Assembly: GCF_027111355.2 (NCBI RefSeq)
Contig: NZ_CP114291.2
Coordinates: 1,116,001 to 1,180,000, forward strand
DNA length: 64,000 nt
Direction of reading: 5' to 3'
DNA from: Flavobacterium eburneipallidum
GTDB lineage: Bacteria > Bacteroidota > Bacteroidia > Flavobacteriales > Flavobacteriaceae
The position numbers and the translations under genes are program-made. A model generated the notes under the pieces. That model ran no database searches. It saw nothing but the letters and a program-made list of their open reading frames with translations, and was not told the origin of the DNA. Below, in pieces: positions 57,808 through 64,000 of the stretch (positions within the stretch are counted from its first letter, which is position 1; every line of letters begins with the position of its first letter).

Positions 57808-58149
57808 TGTGAGTTGAATGATTTTAAAGACCTTATGATTGTCTTTATAAATTAATCTTATTAGAAAGAGTAGAAAATTTTATTTTCTACTCTTTTTTTT
57901 GCCCAATAATGACTAAATTCTCCAGGAAAAAGTTCGTTTCAGAGGTTTGTTTATTTAGGTTGTGTTACTTTTTAATTTCTTGATGAGTAAGCTCATATTC
58001 ATTATTTATAAGTTCAAAAGAGTGTTTTTTTGTGTTTTTAACGACTATTGCGGTGCTTTGTCGAGAACTTTTTTTAGAAGAATTCTTTTGTTCTAGTTTT
58101 ACCTTGGAAATTAGGAAGAACATTTATTTTACCCTAAAAAATAATTATC
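57808..58149. other. Intergenic region between two parts of the exopolysaccharide locus
   Basis: 342 bases containing the terminator at 57865-57900 and then AT-rich sequence with no credible ORF on either strand. A promoter for the GT2 gene at 58150 and perhaps the export genes after it should lie here, but no clear consensus was found. Confidence 0.55.
57865..57900 (+). terminator. Terminator after the UDP-xylose synthase gene
   Basis: A 14-bp inverted repeat, aaagagtagaaaat (57865-57878) and attttctactcttt (57882-57895), with a 3-base loop, runs into a T tract. It marks the end of the long glycosyltransferase operon. Confidence 0.9.
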
Positions 58150-58899
58150 ATGAGAATTACTATAATCACTGTGTGTTACAATCGAAAAGCAACTATTGGT
58201 AAAGCCATTAATAGTGTTTTAGAACAAGATTATGATGATGTAGAATATATTATTGTTGATGGTAATTCTACAGATGGAACAAAAGAAATTATTGAGTCTT
58301 ATGGAGATAGAATTAGTCGATATATTTCTGAACCTGACAAAGGGATGTATGATGCAATAAATAAAGGATTGAAATTAGCAACAGGAGATGTTATCGGTTT
58401 GATGCACTCTGATGATGAGTTTTATGACAAGAAAGCTATAAGTAGAATAGCAGCTCGTTTTAATTATGAGCAAAACATTGATGGTGTTTATGGAGATGGT
58501 GTTTATGTTTCAAATGATAATGAAGAGCGCTTGATTCGTAATCGTATAGGCGGAATGTTTAGCCTTAAAAAAGTAAAAGAGGGTTGGTTGCCTCTTCATC
58601 CAACGGTTTACATAAAAAAATCAGTTATCGATCAACATGGTTTGTATAATCTTGATTTTAAAATAGCTTCTGATACAGAATTCTTACTTCGTTATTTGTA
58701 TAAGTATAAAATAAAGATGAGTTACATTGATGCTTATATTGTAAAAATGCGAATGGGAGGAATGAGTACCAGCATCAGACGTGCTTTTGAGGTTTTGTAT
58801 GAAGATTATAAAATATACAAATTTCATGGTTTAGCCGCATTTGGAGTTGTTTTTCTTAAGAAAACCATCGCTTTAAGGCAATATTTAGTTCAACTATAA
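58150..58899 (+). CDS. Glycosyltransferase family 2 (WcaE-like)
   Basis: A 249-residue GT2 enzyme: MRITIITVCYNRKATIGKAI, IVDGNSTDGTKEI, SEPDKGMYDAINKGLKLATG and the HSDDEF metal-binding motif, then LPLHPTVYIKK. The pattern matches colanic-type GT2 proteins and the enzyme at 43530. It is separated from the main glycosyltransferase block by a terminator and lies before the export genes, so it may be regulated with them. It is followed by a 97-base gap. Confidence 0.9.
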   Translation: MRITIITVCYNRKATIGKAINSVLEQDYDDVEYIIVDGNSTDGTKEIIESYGDRISRYISEPDKGMYDAINKGLKLATGDVIGLMHSDDEFYDKKAISRIAARFNYEQNIDGVYGDGVYVSNDNEERLIRNRIGGMFSLKKVKEGWLPLHPTVYIKKSVIDQHGLYNLDFKIASDTEFLLRYLYKYKIKMSYIDAYIVKMRMGGMSTSIRRAFEVLYEDYKIYKFHGLAAFGVVFLKKTIALRQYLVQL

Positions 58900-58996
58900 A
58901 AACTATTTTTTTTGTAAAATTGCTTTTGTTTTTATTGGTAATTTAGCAAGATTATGTTTTGATTAATTAATGTTTTTTGTAAAAATTTCAAACCCC

Positions 58997-59761
58997 ATGA
59001 AAAAAATCCTACTACCTACAATTTTATTCTTTGTTTTACTATTACAATCTTGTACTACCAAGAGGCAAATGCTCTATTTGCAGGATATAGATAAGCAATC
59101 TAATTCTGTTTTGACTTATTCAACAGCAAAGATTCAAACAAATGATATATTAAAAGTTGATATTAGTGATCTTAATCCTGTAGTAGCAGCACCATTTAAC
59201 ATTGGTTCTTCAACTGGTGAAACATCAGTAGATATGATGAAGTTGTCAGGTTATTTAGTTTCTCCTCAAGGAAATATAACATTGCCTATTTTGAATGAGA
59301 TTAAAGTAGGAGGGTTGACTCCATCTGATGCTGAAGCAACAATCAAGGCACGCCTAATAAGTGAAGGTTATTTAGTAAGCCCTACGGTACAGGTGCGAGT
59401 GCTTAATAATAAATTTACTATTTTAGGTGAGGTGAATGCACCAGGCGTAAAGCCTTTTAGTGAAGAATCTATTAGTTTACTCGATGCAATAGGAATGGCT
59501 GGAGACATAACTTATTCGGCAATACGAAAAGATGTAAAATTAATTAGAGAATTGGATGGTAAACGTATTGTGTATCATGTTGACTTAACTAAATCTTCTT
59601 GGATGTCTAATCCTGATTTTAGAATTAGACAAAACGATGTTATTATAGTAACGCCTAACAAACTAAAAGTAAATAGTGGCGGGGTAATCAAAGATCCAAT
59701 CCAATTATTAGGAGTGGTAGCTTCTCTTTTAGCACTCTTTTTGGTAATAAAACAAAATTAA
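58997..59761 (+). CDS. Polysaccharide export lipoprotein (Wza-like)
   Basis: A 254-residue outer-membrane export protein. I chose the ATG at 58997 rather than the ORF limit at 58970 because it opens a lipoprotein signal peptide with the lipobox LLQSC (Cys19). A Poly_export domain follows (about 40-125; TNDILKVDISDLNP, GYLVSPQGNITLP), then an SLBB-type region (VRVLNNKFTILGEVNAPGV). The C-terminus carries one hydrophobic segment (IQLLGVVASLLALFLVI), commonly seen in Bacteroidetes homologues. It works with the Wzc-like kinase encoded about 100 bases downstream. Confidence 0.92.
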   Translation: MKKILLPTILFFVLLLQSCTTKRQMLYLQDIDKQSNSVLTYSTAKIQTNDILKVDISDLNPVVAAPFNIGSSTGETSVDMMKLSGYLVSPQGNITLPILNEIKVGGLTPSDAEATIKARLISEGYLVSPTVQVRVLNNKFTILGEVNAPGVKPFSEESISLLDAIGMAGDITYSAIRKDVKLIRELDGKRIVYHVDLTKSSWMSNPDFRIRQNDVIIVTPNKLKVNSGGVIKDPIQLLGVVASLLALFLVIKQN

Positions 59762-59860
59762 AGCAAATTACATAAAAGCATGATTTAAGTATTTCCAGTA
59801 TTGGATTAGATTTTTCTTGCTCTAAAAAGTATTACATTTATATCTATCAAATAAAAAAAA

Positions 59861-62191
59861 ATGGATTTTAAAAAAGAATTTTTCAAGTATTTTCAATATT
59901 GGCCTTGGTTTTTGGTTAGTTTGATTGTATTTATGGGTACTGCTTTTCTTTACATTAAGTCAGTGCCAAGCACCTACCAAACTTCGGCTTTAATCTTTAT
60001 TGACAAAGAAAAAGAAGCAGAAACAAAGATTATTACTATTAGTGGTGATCAAAAAAGTGATAAAGATAAGTTAGAAGAAGAAATTAGATTAGCTACATCC
60101 AATGATTTTTTATTGAAAGTGGTAAAAAGTTTAAATTTGAATGTAAATTATTTTGAAAAAGTATATAATGTTCAAAGTAAAAACATAGGTGAAGTTCCTT
60201 TTCTAGTAACGACAACCGTCTCAAAAGATTTATTACCACAAGTTGCTTACGATATTAAAATTAATAGTCAAGGATTTGTCATTACAGATCCAATTACTGA
60301 ACAAAGCTATACTGTTAATGGATTTGATGGAAAACAAACAGTAGAAGGATTGCCTTTTACAATTCAATTATCAGCAAAAGCAAAAAACAATCCTTCTGCT
60401 TATTTTGAAAATGAATATGTAGTGAAATTGGAACCTAATGATGCTGCTTTAAATAACCTAAAATCATCACTAGAGGTTTTGACAGATGAAAATTCTAAAG
60501 GAACAATTGAGTTCAATCATGTTGGTGTTAATCCAGTACAGTCAAGAGAAATACTAAAAGAAATTATTGTCTTGTTGGACAAAAATATTGTTATCAACAA
60601 ACAAAAACTTTTCACCAATACAGTTTCCTACTTAAATCAAAGAATAAGAAATTTTGGTAAAGAAAAAGACTCTATCGAGAGTGTAAAAGAAAAGTTTTTA
60701 CAAAATAATGACATATTGGTAATGGACAATTATATTGTCGAAAAAACGGCCGATAGGAGTATGAAAAATGAGAGCAGCATGCTCAATGAAAAACAAATAG
60801 CATTAACCAATTTTGCTATAAATGATATACGAAGATCAGGACCTACTAAAACTTTGGGTACTGATTATAAATTAGAAGCCCCTACAGTAAATCAAATGCT
60901 GATAAATTATAACGCTAGACTTTTAGAAAGTGAATTGATTTTGCAAAGGGCACAAAAAAACAATCCAACTTACATAAGTTTAATGACTCAACTTCAGGTT
61001 CAAAAACAAGAAATTTTGAACACTCTAGAAGGTTATTTGAACTTTTTAAAACAAACCAATAAGGTTAATAAAACAGAACAAAGCATTGCCGATTCAAAAG
61101 CGAAAAGTATCCCAACACAGGATAAAATATTAGGAAATATCAATAGTAATCTTGTTACAAAAGAAGGAACTTATGCGGCATTATTGCAAAAAAGAGAAGA
61201 AGCAGTTTTAAACGGAGCTATTTTAGAATCGAATTTAAAGACTTTAAACTCACCAGAAACCAATTATTCAGCCATTTTTCCGCAGCCTAAATCATTTATG
61301 TTAGGAGCCTTAATGTTTGGATTATTGATACCATTTGGAATTATTTATGTTGGTTTACAGTTAGATTCCAAGTTGCATAATGAAGAGGATATCCACAAAG
61401 TAATGCCTAATGTGCCTTTTTTAGGATACATTCCTAAAATTGATACTAACGAAAAGTTAGACAATTCAGCAACTTCTCGTTCTACAATAGCCGAGGCAAC
61501 TCGAACCTTGTTCTCGAACGTAACCTATTTATTGCCAGGAAGAAAAGAACATAAAGGAAATTTGATAGTATTTACTTCCTCTATTCAAGGAGAAGGGAAA
61601 TCATTCTGTGCTTTTCACAACGCTGTAACAATTAGTAATCTTAATAAAAAAGTATTATTGATAGGTGTCGATTTAAGAAACCCTCAATTGCATGAGTACT
61701 TTGGTTTAGAAAAAAATGTATTAGGACTTACTGATTTCTTGTCTAATAAAAGTGAAGATTGGAAAAGCTTCTTAAGAAAAGATACTAATTTTTCAGAAAA
61801 TCTAGATATACTATTCGCTGGAGAAATTCCTCCAAATCCAACTCAATTGTTGACAAATTCTAATTTGGAGTCTTTGATTGAAGAGGCAAAAACAATTTAT
61901 GATTTTATAATTTTGGATACAGCTCCAGTTCAAATGGTATCCGATACACTCAATTTTAGTTATTTGGCTGATGCTACTGTATATGTTATGAAATATGATT
62001 TTACAGACAAAAGTACTTTAAGTAGTGTAAATAACTTTATTAAAAAGGAACAATTAAAAAATGTTGGTGTTGTTATTAATGGAGTAGATATGAAAACAGC
62101 TTATGGTTATGGCTATGGACCAAACTACAGTTATCAATATCAAGAAGCCAAAGTAAAAAAACCTTGGTATAAAAGGAAATCCAAAGCATAA
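59861..62191 (+). CDS. Wzc-like tyrosine autokinase / chain-length regulator
   Basis: A 776-residue inner-membrane protein that controls polymerisation and export. An N-terminal Wzz domain lies between transmembrane helices near residues 15-33 and 478-500, with a long periplasmic coiled-coil region. The cytoplasmic BY-kinase domain has Walker A SSIQGEGKS (573-581), Walker A' LLIGVDLRNP (599-608) and Walker B FIILDTAPV (682-690). A C-terminal Tyr cluster (AYGYGYGPNYSYQYQ, about 750-765) is the autophosphorylation site. This is the fused form usual in Gram-negative bacteria. It needs a phosphatase, which is not seen in the window. Confidence 0.95.
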   Translation: MDFKKEFFKYFQYWPWFLVSLIVFMGTAFLYIKSVPSTYQTSALIFIDKEKEAETKIITISGDQKSDKDKLEEEIRLATSNDFLLKVVKSLNLNVNYFEKVYNVQSKNIGEVPFLVTTTVSKDLLPQVAYDIKINSQGFVITDPITEQSYTVNGFDGKQTVEGLPFTIQLSAKAKNNPSAYFENEYVVKLEPNDAALNNLKSSLEVLTDENSKGTIEFNHVGVNPVQSREILKEIIVLLDKNIVINKQKLFTNTVSYLNQRIRNFGKEKDSIESVKEKFLQNNDILVMDNYIVEKTADRSMKNESSMLNEKQIALTNFAINDIRRSGPTKTLGTDYKLEAPTVNQMLINYNARLLESELILQRAQKNNPTYISLMTQLQVQKQEILNTLEGYLNFLKQTNKVNKTEQSIADSKAKSIPTQDKILGNINSNLVTKEGTYAALLQKREEAVLNGAILESNLKTLNSPETNYSAIFPQPKSFMLGALMFGLLIPFGIIYVGLQLDSKLHNEEDIHKVMPNVPFLGYIPKIDTNEKLDNSATSRSTIAEATRTLFSNVTYLLPGRKEHKGNLIVFTSSIQGEGKSFCAFHNAVTISNLNKKVLLIGVDLRNPQLHEYFGLEKNVLGLTDFLSNKSEDWKSFLRKDTNFSENLDILFAGEIPPNPTQLLTNSNLESLIEEAKTIYDFIILDTAPVQMVSDTLNFSYLADATVYVMKYDFTDKSTLSSVNNFIKKEQLKNVGVVINGVDMKTAYGYGYGPNYSYQYQEAKVKKPWYKRKSKA

Positions 62192-62252
62192 AAAATTGTG
62201 CGCAAATAATTCAGTTGTAACAAACCGATTTATTAAAACTAAATAATATAAT

Positions 62253-62687
62253 ATGTCAAAAAAAATAGTACTCTTGCTATTGCTTTTTGTGATTGCTGTT
62301 GTTTTTTATTTTTCATGGTTACCAGATTCTACTTTTAAGAATGAAACTTATTTGCCAGTATGGCTTTTAAACTGGAGTAATCATTATTATAATTTACGAA
62401 CTGCTGTACCTTTTTTGGCTGTAGGTTTTTTATTAGAGGCTTATGCCCAACATAAGCGGTCTAATGACATAGGTTATGATAAAAATTTGAATTTCTTACA
62501 AAACATAGGTGTTTCAACATTTATAGTTTGTGTAGCCGAAGGAGGTCAATTTTTAATTCAGAAAAGAAATCAAGACTTGGAAGATGTCTTTTACGGAATT
62601 CTAGGAAGTATAATAGGAGTATTAGTATATTTTTTATTTAATAGAGTAAGAAAGAAATGCGAAATCGGCATAAATTTACCTTCATAA
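62253..62687 (+). CDS. VanZ-like membrane protein
   Basis: A 144-residue protein with about four hydrophobic segments. The motif FLIQKRNQDLEDVFYGILGS near residues 110-130 matches the VanZ pattern (arginine, then D-x-x-D, then G-x-x-G). VanZ-family proteins are common in Bacteroidetes polysaccharide loci but their role there is not established. It overlaps the next gene by 31 bases, so the two are translated together. Confidence 0.78.
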   Translation: MSKKIVLLLLLFVIAVVFYFSWLPDSTFKNETYLPVWLLNWSNHYYNLRTAVPFLAVGFLLEAYAQHKRSNDIGYDKNLNFLQNIGVSTFIVCVAEGGQFLIQKRNQDLEDVFYGILGSIIGVLVYFLFNRVRKKCEIGINLPS

Positions 62688-64000
62688 TTTGCTGTGCCAT
62701 TGCAGATATGATTGCTATGGTACTAGGAACAGTACTATTCTTAAATTTTGCTACAGAAGAAATAGTAGGTTGGAATACTCTCTTTCTTGACAAAATGATT
62801 CCTATAACAATTTTGAGTTGGTTGTTTGCTGTAACCTATTTTAAATTGTACCGAGTTGACGTTCTTTTTAGTCTGGAATATTTTTTTAGTAACAGCTGGC
62901 GTGCTTTCTTAACACAAAGAATTCTATGGCATAGTTATATATTTATTTTTCAGGATGATGTGATTTACTTTTTTGGGAGTAAAGCTAATTTGTTTCAATT
63001 GAGCTTTTTGCTAGCTTATTTTTTGTTGTCAAGAATTTTGTTTACGATTATTATTGGTAAAATTAAGAATTGGGTTGTCAAACGTTATACAGTAGCAATT
63101 TGGGGATTTAATAGAACAAGTATTGAATTAGCAACTCATTTAGAAAGCAACTCATTTTTTATTCATTTTTTGGGAATTCTTAACGAAAATTCAACAGTCA
63201 ATTACACGAATAATGAAGAGTTTACCGCGGCGCTTACAGAAGCAATTCTGAATGCATCAAATCAAAATGTAAATGAGTTGTATATTGTTTCTAAACCTGA
63301 TTTTATTTCAGACTTGAATTGTTTCTTTGAACTAGGTGATAAACATTGCATGCGATTGAAATTTGTTCCTGATTTTTCATCCATTTCAAAGAAACATTTT
63401 AGTTCCACGCATTTAGATAATTTTCATGTGATTAAACCTCGTTATGAGCCATTGCAAAATGCTTATAATAGGTTAGTTAAGAGGGTTTTTGATATTGTTT
63501 TTAGCAGTTTGGTTATTGTTTTCATATTGTCGTGGCTTTATCCTTTGTTGGCATTTATTATCAAGAAGCAAAGTAAAGGACCAGTTTTATTCAAGCAAAT
63601 GCGAACGGGTAAAAAAAATGAACCTTTTTGGTGTTATAAATTTAGGAGTATGTATGTAAATGTTGGTGATGAAAGCCAACAAGCTAAAAAAGGCGATTCG
63701 AGAATTACACCAATAGGAAAATTTCTTCGGTGTTCCAGTTTAGATGAAATGCCTCAATTTTTTAATGTTTTAATTGGTGACATGAGTGTTGTAGGGCCTC
63801 GTCCACACATGATTAAACATACATCAGATTATAATGATCATATTAATAATTTTATGGTTCGTCATTTTGTCAAACCAGGAATTACGGGTTTAGCACAAGT
63901 ATCAGGTCTTCGGGGCGAAACAAAAGAAGTGTCTGATATGGTACGTAGGGTAAATAAAGATATTGAATATGTACAACGTTGGAGTTTAATAAAAGACATT
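62657..64000 (+). CDS. Polyprenyl-phosphate sugar-1-phosphate transferase (WcaJ/WbaP-like), partial
   Basis: The initiating enzyme of the repeat unit, which transfers a sugar-1-phosphate to undecaprenyl phosphate. It is open to the right edge; 448 codons are visible. The start at 62657 (MRNRHKFTFIICCAIADMIA) overlaps the VanZ-like gene by 31 bases. The N-terminal half has several membrane helices and a Rossmann-like segment (YTVAIWGFNRTSIELATHL). The C-terminal catalytic domain begins KRVFDIVFSSLVIV and shows KFRSMYVN, SLDEMPQFFNVLIGDMSVVG and PGITGLAQVSGLRGET. The last residues of the family lie beyond the window. Confidence 0.93.
   Translation, partial: MRNRHKFTFIICCAIADMIAMVLGTVLFLNFATEEIVGWNTLFLDKMIPITILSWLFAVTYFKLYRVDVLFSLEYFFSNSWRAFLTQRILWHSYIFIFQDDVIYFFGSKANLFQLSFLLAYFLLSRILFTIIIGKIKNWVVKRYTVAIWGFNRTSIELATHLESNSFFIHFLGILNENSTVNYTNNEEFTAALTEAILNASNQNVNELYIVSKPDFISDLNCFFELGDKHCMRLKFVPDFSSISKKHFSSTHLDNFHVIKPRYEPLQNAYNRLVKRVFDIVFSSLVIVFILSWLYPLLAFIIKKQSKGPVLFKQMRTGKKNEPFWCYKFRSMYVNVGDESQQAKKGDSRITPIGKFLRCSSLDEMPQFFNVLIGDMSVVGPRPHMIKHTSDYNDHINNFMVRHFVKPGITGLAQVSGLRGETKEVSDMVRRVNKDIEYVQRWSLIKDI

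Overview
The window looks like a chromosomal segment of a Flavobacteriaceae bacterium, most likely Flavobacterium. The DNA is AT-rich and Shine-Dalgarno sequences are not evident. Several secreted proteins end in type IX secretion (T9SS) sorting domains. Promoter-like TAnnTTTG boxes occur, and the intergenic hairpin repeats (cacagatt.../ctacaaggt... types) are of a kind I associate with Flavobacterium. No rRNA, tRNA, CRISPR array, transposase or phage gene was seen.

Left region (1-12976): a tandem pair of very similar secreted M14 zinc carboxypeptidases on the minus strand, the left copy cut by the window edge. Then come a TonB-dependent receptor and an XRE-cupin regulator (minus strand), and a two-gene plus-strand unit encoding a GH39-like glycosidase and a sorbosone/PQQ-type sugar dehydrogenase-like protein.

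Middle region (12977-33254, minus strand): a hybrid PKS-NRPS biosynthetic locus. A 2210-residue initiation/extension protein, A-PCP-KS-AT-ACP-aminotransferase, is followed by three separately encoded single modules, each ending in its own thioesterase: C-A-T-TE, A-T-TE and C-A-T-TE. A Sfp-type phosphopantetheinyl transferase and a membrane acyltransferase follow. The C-less module has a changed thioesterase triad (Ser to Cys, His to Asn). A 48-bp promoter-like block is shared upstream of the big synthase and of the C-less module (37 of 48 bases identical). The likely chemistry is loading of a proline-like amino acid, one malonyl extension, transamination of the beta-ketone to a beta-amine, and coupling to one of several alternative amino acids with release. 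This is the strongest candidate for a poorly described system.

Plus-strand bridge (33687-39740): two T9SS cell-surface proteins that share an N-terminal module, GTG starts and a similar leader. The second heads a translationally coupled three-gene unit with a tail-fibre-like protein and a beta-helix protein, closed by a strong terminator.

Right region (40213-64000, plus strand): a large exopolysaccharide locus. It holds a small HhH-like protein, UDP-glucose dehydrogenase and UDP-glucuronate decarboxylase (UDP-glucuronate and UDP-xylose supply), a Wzx-type flippase, a Wzy-type polymerase, about a dozen glycosyltransferases, a WcaF-like acetyltransferase, a Wza-like export lipoprotein, a Wzc-like tyrosine kinase, a VanZ-like protein and the initiating polyprenyl-phosphate sugar transferase, which runs off the right edge. 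Many genes overlap by 4 bp, so the locus is probably transcribed as long operons with a terminator after the decarboxylase.
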